Shown here piece after piece: positions 21,042 through 31,677 of a stretch of DNA of 64,000 nucleotides; positions within the stretch are counted from its first letter, which is position 1, and each line of letters begins with the position of its first letter. Position numbers and translations under genes: made by a program. The stretch comes from Lolium rigidum (Eukaryota; Streptophyta; Magnoliopsida; Poales; Poaceae): contig NC_061514.1 of the NCBI RefSeq assembly GCF_022539505.1, positions 334,535,090-334,599,089 of the forward strand. Direction: 5' to 3'. The notes below the pieces were generated by a model, which ran no database searches, was not told the origin of the DNA, and worked only from the letters and a program-made list of their open reading frames with translations.

Positions 21042-24000
21042 TTACTGAAACTCAGCACAACTTATGATAACAAAACAAATTTGTGAAGATTGTTTTTGTA
21101 CCTCTTTATTTCTTTCATTATTCGTTCTCTCGTTGATAATTCTGCGGATGTACTCGCAAACGAAGAATCCACAGAGATCGGTTCCCGGAGGTTGTTGCGG
21201 GCATTTCTTTACAAGAATATAATTCAATCAAACAATAGTCAAGTATGATAATTAAAAGGTGTGTGGACCTAGGTAGTACTACTTACTTTCGCACGCCATC
21301 GCAGCTTCGGTGTCCATTCACGGGACGTATCTTCCTTGATGAAAGTTTGCCATACGCTGCTCGACAAAAGAAAATGCATAAAAGAGTCATCAATTAGTTC
21401 AAAGCAGGAAATTAACGAAACAAACCGATAAGAATTAAAATTACCTTCTGACCATTAAAAAACAAGACAAGTATAGATCCTTATTTTTGCTTAGTGAGTC
21501 CAAGACTTCAACTTCTCCGATTTCCAAATTGATGACGAGAAGAATAAAGTGAAACCTACGCACGTTTCAATATGTAGTGTCATATACATAAGTCATTAGT
21601 TAAAATTTTGACATACGGTGAGCAAAATATAATGTGTTATAAGACAAGTAAGACTCACTCGAAGTTGTAAGGCCAAAGTATTAGCTTTTTGTCACGTTGT
21701 CGCTTCAAAAACCTTAGCAAAGTCTGCGGTGTATCCTTGTTATAGAGGGGATTCTCTATGGTTTTGACATGCATTGTGTTCGGGTCAATGAACCCAATGT
21801 CCGTGATATCGTCCCTTTTGCATTCGAGCATCTTCGATCCGCATAATATAGCGCACAAAAGATTATAATCTGCGGACAATGAACGACTTCTCAAATTAAA
21901 TAAATAAATCACTTACGGACAATAGCAACTGATGATTGATTTGTCGAGGGCCCGGAGATTGTATAACTGAAAGAGTTCGGCGAAGTCAACGTTCACACAA
22001 GTACTCCCGGAAGTAGTGCTCTTCCCTAACTCGCACCATGATAGTCTCGATCCCTTCCTTTGAGGCCTTAAGGTACCACGAATGCAAGTTACGCATACTT
22101 GTTGGTACCTTCCTGACATTCTCGACCAAATCTTTCCCTTGAACAAACTGATATGCTCGTTCAGCTAAGGTGTAATCAGTTCCGTCTTGTCGAGAACTTT
22201 GAACGGTCTTCCCGTCAAACACCTTGAGAGGGTCGACCGATTGAACGGGTTGTTGTCCGAGCTGGTAGACTTGGTGTATCCCTTTTATCTCCCTGATACC
22301 CGATTGAACGGGTTTTGTCGCCTCGATCATCTTGTCATACGACCTTTCAATAGAACGCACATAGTCGGATGGCGGCGATGGTACAGGGTCATATAGATTG
22401 TCAACGGTACGCACAACTTTCTCCCGATCTAGTGTCTTCTCGAAAGGTATCTCCGGCACTTTCGGTGCAAAAATTTCTTCACCTCGGCCCGAACGGCCTC
22501 CGCGTTTTCCTCCGGAGTTTTTTCCCAAGGTAACTTCTCGGTAGGCGGCAGTTGTTTCTCCTTTCTAGCTTTCTTCCTAGGCGGCGTACCGTTCCGCTTA
22601 ACGGACGCCGTCTTACGCGGAGGATCTCGAGATGGTGGACTCACGCTGGGGTCCCTCTCAGGTAGGTGTGGACTTGGCTGCTCACCAGGACTGCCACCAG
22701 GAGGAGTCGATGGCATTTGCTGCTCATGTGTAGGAGTCGGTGGCCTTTGCAAAAGGACGACGTACTTCTTCGGCCATAGGGCGAAACCGTGCTTGACATC
22801 GGCCAGTGTCCTCTCATCTTCACCTCTAGGAATATCAAGCTCCACTTTTTCAAAACCCGAAACAACTTCATCCACCCCGACACGAACACAACCAGGTGGA
22901 ATGGGCATATGATGGTGCATTGCTCCATCTTCACTTGGGTACACATAGCCGACCGCCACCTTAACGTACGCGGTCCCGATTAACATATGTAGCTCGCAAT
23001 CTGTCTTCTCCGTGACATAATCCACGGGGTAGCTTCCTCCACATCCGTCAAGATGCGAGGAACCGACACTCGCTTCTTCGCTGAGATGGGGCAGCATCGG
23101 CTTGTGGATCCCGTAGAAACAAGCGGCTGATCGGGTGCCCTCTGATTTCTCTCAAGAGCCTCCACCCTAGATAACAACTCCGTTACAATGTCGGCGTCCT
23201 TCTTCTTCTTTCGCGAACGGCTTCTATAAGTGTCGGCGTTGTCCGGCCACGCTTCCTTCATGGTGAGACACTGGGCGAGCTCGTACCCGTCCAACATGTT
23301 CGGGGTTCCCCGCAGCGAGTGTCAGCTCGTCATTCTCTCGATCGGGAATGTACTCTCCCTTTCTGACCTTGTCAATTGCATCTACAAGCTTCGGTACAAT
23401 TGCCTCAATTTTTTTCCTTCCATTTTCCCTTCGCAACGATCAACCCTGTCTTTGGGTCCAACCCTGCCCCATGAGCGAACAACCATAACTTGGACCGTTC
23501 GGGCCAGTCCCATGTCTGTGGAGTGATTCCATGATCCATCAGTTTATTCTCAAACGCCGTCCACTTCGGAATGGCACTCTTGTAGCCACCGACCCCAAAT
23601 GATGCGGAAGTTTCTTCTTTGCAGCATTTTCGGTATTTTTCTTCGATCGGGACACAAAAGTAGACGATTGCTTATACTCCTTAAATGCGGCCCGGTGATC
23701 TTTTATCTTCACTAGATTATCATCGAATACTCGGATCTTCATTCTTATATTTGTCCCATAAATTTTTCTTGAAGGTCCGGAATTGTATGGCCATCTTCTT
23801 CCATGTCCATTCCTTGACTTTATTCTTTCGGCCTTCCGTCATGTCTTCCGGTAGGCTGAACTTTGTCATGAGCGTGTCCCAAAGAAATTTTTTCATCGCG
23901 TCGTTGACATAACTAGCACCACTCTCCGGGTTCTTCGGCTTATGCCACTCTTGAATGCTGATCGGTACATGGTCCCTAACAATAACTCCGGATTGACTTG

Positions 24001-24431
24001 TAAATTTGCGGCAAAACTCCTTGGGCGCCACGGGTTCACCATTATCCTTGAATGCCGTGAGGGCTAACCTGCCCTCGCACTTTAGCACCCGCGTCGGGCC
24101 TCGTTTTGATCTAACAGACTTGCTCGATGATCCAGAAGGCTAAAAGAAAAAATTATTCGTTAATAAGTGCAATACAAATAAATGAATGCATCTAGGGATG
24201 AACATATAGACTAATTGATACATAGATATACACCTCGCCGGAGTTTGTGATGGACACTTCGTTGTCTCTTCTAACTTGTTCGGACTCAAGTCCCTCGCCA
24301 AAATCATTCGGAAAGTCTTGGTAATCGTTGTCTTCTCCATCGTCGGGTTCCGGACCACGGGCACTCTCATAGATCAATTGCTGCACCGCTTCTTCCCCCT
24401 CCTCATCTCGGACGAAGGTGCCGTCCTCCAT
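21042..24431 (-). pseudogene. CACTA second gene: Transposase_24 / ULP1 protease-like protein
   Basis: The minus-strand start at 24431 gives the acidic MEDGTFVRDEEGEEAVQQ. A likely intron (about 24140-24237, GT-AG on the minus strand) follows. The next exon has KCEGRLALTAFKDNGEP and LWDTLMTKFSLPEDM, typical of the plant Transposase_24 (En/Spm) domain. Further on come a basic proline-rich linker (PPRKKARKEKQ), the KTDCELHML block seen in this gene family, and a C48-type (ULP1) protease end: KKLILWPYNFE, then CPQQPPGTDLCGFFVCEYIR with the catalytic cysteine. Reading frames change several times between 21900 and 23500. Some changes may be introns, others frameshifts. It probably binds the element's ends and may remove SUMO from host or element proteins. 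Confidence 0.75.
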
Positions 24432-24534
24432 ACCTCAATGTCACTACAAAATTAAGAAAGCAATTGTATTTCATTCATCATGTAATGATCATATAACGGA
24501 TTGCTAGATGGATAACAATTGAAATGAAGAAAGC

Positions 24535-24694
24535 AAAAAACCCTAACCCTAATACTTGGTGCTCCTATTTCTTGACCCTAACTCTATGTCGCGGCGGCAC
24601 CACCACGGACTCGGCGCCGCTATGGACCCTAACCCTAACACTCGGCGCTATTCTCTTCTCGCTCTTCTCTCTTTTTCTCGACCCTAACCCTAAC
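24535..24694. promoter_or_regulatory. Telo-box-like ACCCTAACCCTAA motifs upstream of the CACTA second gene
   Basis: Three near-perfect copies lie at 24536-24552, 24626-24639 and 24681-24694, with a degenerate fourth near 24577. Each is followed by CTTGGWGCTCC-like sequence. They lie within 265 bp upstream of the minus-strand start at 24431, so they sit in its promoter or leader. Telo-boxes act in promoters of growth-related plant genes. The role here is inferred. Confidence 0.55.
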
Positions 24695-25099
24695 ACTTGG
24701 AGCTCCTCCTCTCGCGAGCTCACAGACGGCGACAACAACGGAGAAAAAAAGAGAGAACGACCTAGTAAATCAGTATTCCCCTCCCTCTCGTCTCTCACGC
24801 CGACGACGTGCGCGCCCGCACGAGAACGGCAGCAAAGACCCCGCTCGGCCCTACACGGCGACGCCGAAGAGCATGCTCGGTATGTCGACACGTAGCTACG
24901 GGCACCAAACTACGCCTCCTCGCGATGCGGTGGCGCTCGCGGCCGCGACCACTACAACCCCGGTGAGACATCCGGCGGTTGGGCGACGCGCCTAGCCCGA
25001 AAACCGTCCGCGGCGGCGGCAGCGATTAACGCCCATCGAAGCCCTCAACGGCGGCGGCGCTTCACCAGCCCGGCGCAGCTCCACGCAGCGGACGACCCC

Positions 25100-25330
25100 A
25101 CGGCCCCAGCGTGGCGGCCGGCGCGCTCACGACGGCTGCTGCTGCTGCTGCTGGCCGGCGCCGGCCGCCTGCTGCTCGCTGGCTGGCGCCGGCCGCCGCT
25201 GCTGCCGCTGCTGGCCGGCGCCGGCCGCTGCTGCTGCCGCTGGCCGGCGGCCGCCGGCCGCCGCCGCTTCCGGCCGGCGCCTACCCTCCGCACGGCAGCG
25301 CGGCATTTCGTCGAACACGCCGCGGGCGTG
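25100..25330. repeat. GC-rich CTG/GCC trinucleotide-like tract
   Basis: Repeated CTGCTGCTGCTG and GGCCGGCGCCGG words make long artificial open frames in several frames on both strands (Ala/Arg/Pro-rich). I regard these as low-complexity sequence and not a protein. Confidence 0.7.
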
Positions 25331-25732
25331 CGTGAGGGGAGGCCGGCAGCGAGCTCACCGCGGCGGTCGCGCGCGCGCGGGCTCCTCCCGGCGAAGCGCG
25401 CGGCGGCTAGGGAGGCGAGGTGAGGGAGGCGAGGTGAGGGAGGCGAGGCGAGGGAGGTCCTCACCTCGGTTGCCGGCGCGGGGAGAGGGTGGAGCGGCGG
25501 GCGTCGACGCGGCGACGACGGCGACCCGGCCTGCTGCTGCGCCCGACGGTTGCGGGCTACGGCGACGGCGTCGGCGCGTGGAGCTTCGGGCGATGGCGAC
25601 GGCGGCGGCGCGTGGAGCTGCGGGCTACGGCGACGGCGGCGGCGCGTGGAGCTGCGGGCTACGGCGGCGGTGTACTGCGCTGTTTTTTTTGCCAAGTTTG
25701 GCCACGCCTAAGTGTTATACAGAGGAGAACCC

Positions 25733-25806
25733 TTTGGTACCGGTTGGTAGCACCAACCGGTACGAAAGACCTTTCGTACCGGTTGGTGGTACCAACCGGT
25801 ACCAAA
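25733..25806. repeat. Internal TACCGGTT palindromes
   Basis: Two inverted pairs (TACCGGTTGGT...ACCAACCGGTA) match the subterminal motifs of the host CACTA but lie in its middle. They could be a remnant of a related CACTA end or an internal binding site. Confidence 0.8.
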
Positions 25807-26137
25807 GGTTTTTTTTGTTTTTCTTTTGCTCGTTTCTTTTGTTTTTCTTTTTCTTTTCTTTTTCTTTCTCGTTTCTTTTGCTCGTTTCGTTTCTTTTCTT
25901 TTTATTTTCTCGTTTCTTTTCTTTTGCTTTTCTATTTCTTTTTTCTATTGCTTTTCTTTTTTTCTGTTTCTTTTCTATTCCTGTTTCTTTTTCTTTATTT
26001 TCTATTTATTTTTTCTATTACTTTTCTTTTTCCTTTCTTTTCTATTTATTTTTTCTATTGCTTTTGTTTTTCTTTTCTATTGCTTTTGTTTTTCTTTTCT
26101 ATTTCTTTTCTCTATTCTATTTCTTTTCTTTACTCTC
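25807..26137. repeat. Polypyrimidine tract, about 330 bp
   Basis: This is an almost pure T/C run built on TTTTCTTT with occasional G or A. The Phe/Leu/Ser-rich open frames it creates in all plus-strand frames are artefacts. Such tracts can form triplex DNA and slow polymerases. Confidence 0.85.
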
Positions 26138-26310
26138 GCCACGACGCCGTCCGCACAGGAAACTTTCCCGTCCCGACGTCGCGCGGGAAACTTTCCCGGC
26201 CACGACGCCGCGCGGAAAAGAAAGGGCGGGAATGAAATTTTATTACGATTGAACTCGAATTAAAAGTACATAGCTTAACCGAAAATTAAAGATACATGAC
26301 CAAATTCTAC

Positions 26311-26803
26311 TGGAGTCATTCAGTCATACTCGTGCCTAGCCCTGTAGTAGTCGCCACTGTAGTCGTCATAGTCGCCGTCATCATCGTCGCTGGCATCGGG
26401 GTCACGGTACTCGAACGTCGGCGGGTGAGCACGCGTGGGCTGGGACTGAGGGTAGCGCAGGCGGGGGCCACGGTAGGCCATGACGCCTCGGAGAGTCCTG
26501 CCGCGCCACCACAGCCCGACGGCCGGCCTCGTTGAAGTTCGGAGGAGGCGGGCCGCCCTCCTCGTGCTCGGCAAGCGCCCTCTCACGCCGATTGATGAAG
26601 AAGCTTTCCCAAGTCGGGCTGTAGTCGGGATGCCATCGGGGATTCCTCCGCCGCTCCGGCGTGAGCTCGAAGTAGTAGTGGTTCGTGATGGCCATCTCGC
26701 GCGCCACACCTAGAGGGACCGGAGGGACCGGTACGCCTCGACGCTTAGCAACCAGCCGGTCGGGACGCGGTAGCCCGGCGGGCGAGGGTAGTTCGAGGCG
26801 CAA
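26311..26803 (-). CDS. Hypothetical CACTA-internal protein, possibly frameshifted
   Basis: The minus-strand start at 26803 (MRLELPSPAGLPRPDRLVAK) is followed by NHYYFELTPERRRNP and WHPDYSPTWESFFINRRERA, then FNEAGRRA. The apparently natural continuation (WWRGRTLRGVMAYRGPRLRY and an acidic end with DASDDDDGDYDDYSGDYY) lies in another frame, so there is one frameshift near 26520. Composition is Arg/Pro-rich with an acidic tail. I do not know its function. It may be an accessory protein of this CACTA group or a captured fragment. Confidence 0.45.
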
Positions 26804-27002
26804 AGCGCCTCCGCCTCCCGGGGGTTAGAGATGCGATGGAAGCCATGGGAGAGAATGATGAGGTTTGCGAGATATGAGTCTAGATGTGATATGTAAATGG
26901 TGGCCAAGCCTACATATATATAGTGAAAAAATGGCGGGAAGACAGAGGCGGGATCCGGTGGAAAGCGCGGGAAGAAAATAGGCGGGAAGACGGATCGAGG
27001 CA

Positions 27003-27425
27003 AACCTTTAGTACCGGTTGGTGGGTGCAACCGGTACTAAAGCCGTCGGCAGGATAAGGACGCGTGGGTAACCTTTAGTACCGGTTGGTGGGTGCAACCG
27101 GTACTAAAGCCGTCGGCGGGATAAGGACGCCCCGCTCGATGAGATAAAGTATGTAGCGCACGACGCCCCGTCGGTGGGATAAGGACGCGTGGGTAACCTT
27201 TAGTACCGGTTGGTGGGTGCAACCGGTACTAAAGCTGTCGGCAGGATAAGGACGCGTGGGTAACCTTTAGTACCGGTTGGTGGGTGCAACCGGTACTAAA
27301 GCTGTCGGCGGGATAAGGACGCCCTGCTCGATGAGATAAAGTATGTAGCGCACGATGCCTCGTCGGTGGGATAAGGACGCGTGGGTAACCTTTAGTACCG
27401 GTTGGTGTCCGCAACCGGTACTAAA
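27003..27425 (+). repeat. Higher-order array of TACCGGTT palindromes
   Basis: Five palindromes of the form TAGTACCGGTTGGTG...AACCGGTACTA begin near 27009, 27072, 27202, 27265 and 27395. Spacing alternates 63 and about 130 bp, so a unit of about 193 bp is duplicated with a half unit following. The linker repeats GGATAAGGACGCGTGGGTAA. The array ends about 30 bp before a plus-strand TATA box. Confidence 0.9.
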
Positions 27426-27453
27426 GCCTGTCGGCAGGATAAGGACGCTCCGC

Positions 27454-27463
27454 CTATAAAAGG
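27454..27463 (+). promoter_or_regulatory. TATA box upstream of the hairpin array
   Basis: CTATAAAAGG is a canonical plant TATA element. Transcription would be expected to begin about 25-35 bp downstream, near 27480-27495, placing the first hairpin (27558) some 65-80 nt into the transcript. No comparable TATA was noted on the opposite strand here. Confidence 0.55.
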
Positions 27464-27529
27464 AGCATCGATAGACCATGGGAAGCAGCTCAACAAGCCA
27501 ACATGGATGGAGAGTTTCATCACCATGGA

Positions 27530-28216
27530 TGGAAGAAAGGGTTGGGAAATCTCCCGTGGCGGAACTTGTCGAAGATGCCCTTGGTGCACACGCCCTATGG
27601 CATCTTCGGAAGTTCCGCCTCGGAAAAATTTCCCCGCAAGCCCGTGGAAGACTCCATCTCCTCTAACAATGTTGGGGAAAGGGTTGGGAAATCTCCCGTG
27701 GCGGAACTTGTCGAAGATGCCCTTGGTGCACACGCCCTATGGCATCTTCGGAAGTTCCGCCTCGGAAAAATTTCCCTGCAAGCCCGTGGAAGACTCCATC
27801 TCCTCTAACAATGTGGGGAAAGGGTTGGGAAATCTCCGTGGCGGAACTTGTCGAAGATGCCCTTGGTGCACACGCCCTATGGCATCTTCGGAAGTTCCGC
27901 CTCGGAAAAATTTCCCCGCAAGCCCATGGAAGACTCCATCTCCTCTAACAATGTTGGGGAAAGGGTTGGGAAATCTCCGTGGCGGAACTTGTCGAAGATG
28001 CCCTTGGTGCACACGCCCTATGGCATCTTCGGAAGTTCCGCCTCGGAAAAATTTCCCTGCAAGCCCGTGGAAGACTCCATCTCCTCTAACAATGTTGCGG
28101 AAAGGGTTGGGAAATCACACGTGGCGGAACTTCTCGAATATGCCCTTGGTGCACATGCCCTATATATGGCATATTCGGAAGTTCCGCCTCGGAAAAATTT
28201 CCCCGCAAGCCCGTGA
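27530..28216 (+). repeat. Five tandem units of about 141 bp
   Basis: Units repeat at 142, 140, 141 and 142 bp, measured by the GGCGGAACTT word at 27558, 27700, 27840, 27981 and 28123. Each contains GGGTTGGGAAATC, the hairpin and CCATCTCCTCTAACAATG. Spacings that are not multiples of three argue against a conserved protein reading frame, though one frame stays open by chance across the array. Confidence 0.95.
27558..28188 (+). ncRNA. Candidate multi-hairpin small-RNA precursor
   Basis: Each unit folds: arm GGCGGAACTTGTCGAAGATG (to 22 nt), loop of about 19 nt (CTTGGTGCACACGCCCTAT), and the inverse arm ending GGAAGTTCCGCC, with one bulge. Weaker pairing (GGGAAAT with ATTTCC) extends the stem outward on both sides. 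Hairpins span 27558-27619, 27700-27761, 27840-27901, 27981-28042 and 28123-28188. In the fifth, both arms change together (AAGATG to AATATG, CATCTT to CATATT), keeping the pairing. A TATA box lies upstream. A microRNA cluster or siRNA source is inferred. No known miRNA was recognised. The arms are symmetrical enough that either strand could be used. Confidence 0.5.
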
Positions 28217-28490
28217 CTTAACTAGTAAAACAAGCCAACCATCTCCATTGTTAATATCTTACATACAGGTAACATCATTACACAAAAGTGATTTCCATAT
28301 TGAGATACACAAGTTATACTCCATCTCCTCTAGTCTTCGAGTTTTCTTCGCCCGTTTCCCTTTCTTCTTATCTGCGACGCAACCATGGACAATCTTCATT
28401 GTTTAAGATGATGCTTGGGTCAATTTTTACCTTGAAGGGTGGAATATCGTCAAACTTATTATAATCTTCCGACATGTCCTGTCTTGTCCT
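28217..28490. other. Spacer between hairpin array and TNP2 3' end
   Basis: This is the convergent region. The plus-strand array transcript and the minus-strand transposase transcript would end here. No clear AATAAA signal was seen. Confidence 0.4.
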
Positions 28491-31400
28491 CTACTCCCAC
28501 GATGTTTCTTTTTCCGAAAGAACTATGTGCCGCTTTGGCTCATCGTATGATGTGTCCTCTTGCCTTTCTTTTCTTTTTTTCGGTTTGCTAGACATATCCT
28601 TCACATAAAAAACCTGAGCCACTTCACCGGCTAGGACGAATGGTTCGGTGTCGTACCCAAGATTCTTGAAATCCACCGTAGTCATTCCGCATCGCGGGTC
28701 TACTCCGTACCCCGTCTTTCAGAGTTGAACCATTTACACCGGAACAAAGGGACCTTGAAATTAGGTCCATAGTCAAGTTCCCATATCTCCTCTATGTACC
28801 CATAATATGTGACCTTGTTCCCATTGCCATCTTCTCGCATCAAAGCGGACACCACCGTTTTGGTTGGTGCTCTTTTTGTCTTGGGCGAAAGTGTAAAATG
28901 TGTTCCCATTAATCTCGTACCCTTGAAAAGTCGATATAGTAGAAGATGGTTGCTTGGCCAACAAGTACAGCCTGCTCGTCATCGGTGACATTCATGAGAC
29001 GTGTTTGCAACCAACCGCCGAAAGTCTTCATGTGTTCTCCATCAATCCAATCTTCACGTTGCTCCGGTATTTAGAGCGTAAGATCTCCTTGTGTTCCTCT
29101 TTGTACGGAGCCACCAAGATGGAATTAAGTAGAACCGTGTAGTGTGCTTGAGTGAAAGAATGTCCGTCCATACACGTTGCTGATTTCTTTCCTAGCGTGC
29201 CTTTTCCACGCAGTCTCCCCTCATAGCGCGATTCGGGAACACCGATCGGCTTAAGGTCAGGAATAAAGTCAACACAACACTCAATGACCTCCTCTCGTTC
29301 CATAGCCCTTGGAGATGCTTCCTTCCGGCCTAGCACGGTTATGAACGTACTTCTTTAAGACTCCCATGAATCTCTCAAAGGGGAACATGTTGTGTAGAAA
29401 TACGGGACCGAGAACGCCAATCTCTTCGACCGGGTGAACTAGGAGATGTGTCATAATATTGAAGAAGGATGGTGGGAACACCAACTCGAAGCTGACTAGA
29501 CATTGGACCACATCCTTCGTAAATTTTGTAGAGTAAGTGGATTGATCACCTTCTGAGAAATTGCATTGAGGAACGCACATAGCTTCACAATGGGTACTCG
29601 AACATTTTCCTGCAGAAGCCCCTCAATGCAACCGGAAGTAATTGTGTCATAATCACGTGGCGCTCATGAGACTTTAGGTTTTGAAACTTTTTCTCCGACA
29701 TGTTTATTATTCCCTTTATATTCGACGAGAAGCCGGACGGGACCTTGATGCTACTCAGGACTTCAAAAAATATCTCCTTCTCCTCTTTGGTAAGAGCATA
29801 GGCAGCGGGACCTTGATACTTCTCCGGATTCAGGTTGTTTCCTTCGTGGATACTTTGCTGGTCCTGCCGTGCATCCGGTGTATCTTTTGTCTTCCCATAC
29901 ACGCCCAAGAAGTTTAGCGAGGTTCACGCAAAGATTTTTCGTCACGTGCATCACGTCGATTGCAGAGTGAACCTCTAAGAATTTCCAGTAGGGTAGCTCC
30001 CAAAATATCGACTTCTTCTTCCACATGGGTACGTGTCCGTCAACATCATGCGGAACAGATTGTCCGCCGGGACCCTTTCCAAAGATCACTTCTAAATCCT
30101 TGACCATATCATATATAACTTCCCCATTAGGGCGGGTAGGCTTGGTTCGGTTATACTGCCTCACCTCCGAAATGCTTTCCTCTCTTTCTTACGTGATGTT
30201 GTTTTGGAAGAAATCGACGATGCCCCGGTACACATTCTTGTTTCCCAAATAAATACTATCGAGTCTCACCTAAACAGTGTGTGCATGCATTGTATCCCTT
30301 GTTTGACTGCCCCGAAATGTTACCAAGAGCAGGCCAATCATTGATGGTTACAAATAACAACGCTCGTAGGTTAAATTCCTTTTGTTCGTGCTCATCCCAC
30401 ACAGGTACACCTTCGTCACGCCACAACTCTAAAAGTTCTTCAACCAATGGCCTCAGGTACACATCAATGTCGTTGCCTGGGTTGCTTCGGGCCCTGGATG
30501 AGCACCGGCATCATAATGAACTTCCGCTTCATGCACAACCAAGGAGGAAGGTTATAGATACATAGAGTCACCGGCCGGGTGCTATGACTGGAGCTCGCTC
30601 CCCGAAAGGATTAAAGCCATCTCGTACTTAGACCAAATCTTAAGTTCCTTGCGTCATCCGAAAATGACTTGAACTCTCCGTCGATTTTTCTCCACCGCGA
30701 CCCGTCGGCGGGGTGTCTCGAGCATCACATCTTTCTTACGGTCCTCTTTGTGCCATCGCAACAACTTGGCATGCTCTTTGTTCCGGAACAAACGTTTCAA
30801 CCGTGGTATTATAGGAGCATACCACATCACCTTCGCGAGAACCCTCTTCCTGGGGGTGGACTCACCCTCAACATCGCCAGGGTCATCTCGCCTGATCTTA
30901 TACCTCAATGCACTACATACCGGGCATACATTCAAATTCTCGTACTCCCCGCGGTAGAGGATGCAGTCATTGATGCATGCATGTATCTTCTGCACCTCTA
31001 ATCCTAGAGGGCAGACAACCTTCTTTGCTTCGTACGTGCTAGAGGGCAACACGTTCTCCCCTGGAAGCATCTTCTTTATTATTTTCAGCAACTTTTCAAA
31101 TCCCTTGTCGGAAGTACCATTCTCCGCCTTCCACTCGCGAGCAATTCCAGCGTGGTACCCAGCTTTTTCTCGACCATTTTCGCAATTTGGGTACAACGGT
31201 TTGTTGTGATCCTCTAACATTTTCTCCAACTTCAACCTCTCCTTTTCATTTCCGCAGTTCATCTTCGCATCAAGAATGGCCCGACCCAAATCGTCATCCG
31301 GGTCATCAAAAATCGGCTCATCGAAAATGAGCTCTTCTTCGACCTTCGTCTTCCCCCATTCTACTACCACCGTCTTCGGTGAATAAGGGATAGTTGTCAC

Positions 31401-31677
31401 TATCCTCTTCTTCTTCGTTGTCTTCCAATATAACCCCTCTTTCTCCGTGCTTGGTCCAACAATTATAGGCTGGGCATGAAACCATTCTCCGAGCGAGGTG
31501 GACGTGAAGGGTCTTCGAGGTAGAGTAATCCTTCATATTCTTACAGGAACTACATGGACAATACATGAAACCATTCGACCGCCTGTTTGCCTCAGCCACG
31601 TTGAGAAAATAATGCATGCCGATAATGAACTCGGGATGGCACCGGTCACCGTACATCCATTGTCGACTCATCTGCAT
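28491..31677 (-). pseudogene. CACTA TNP2-type transposase
   Basis: The minus strand begins with MQMSRQWMYGDRCHPEF and FMYCPCSSCKN, the transposase-associated zinc-binding domain. Next come VQKIHACINDCILYRGEYENL with CPVC, EFNLRALLFVTINDWPALGN with CTHCL, then WELPYWKFLEVHSAIDVMHVTKNLCVN. The central TNP2 catalytic region holds a conserved aspartate in DVMH. SFTQAHYTVLLNS and later DUF4216-like sequence (YNFKVPLFRCKWF-like) finish the protein. At least four frame changes (for example near 30460, 29900 and 29580) are not explained by obvious introns, so it is probably inactive. TNP2 proteins cut CACTA ends. Confidence 0.85.

Noticed and set aside
25332..26252. Long Arg/Ala-rich then Phe/Leu-rich open frames on the plus strand
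   Set aside because: They come from a GC-rich tract and a T/C tract and are open in all frames. No domain is visible.
27558..28188. Identity of the hairpins with miR820 or another named miRNA
   Set aside because: The arms do not match the miR820 sequence as I remember it, nor any other miRNA I can recall. Only the CACTA context is similar.
27003..28216. CRISPR-like array
   Set aside because: The repeats are long, contiguous and inverted, in a plant genome with no cas genes. They are transposon-internal repeats.
27402..28406. 334-codon plus-strand open frame across the tandem hairpin array, which would encode a repeat protein
   Set aside because: Unit spacings of 142, 140, 141 and 142 bp put successive units in different frames, the peptide is not repeated consistently, and the inverted repeats explain the structure better.
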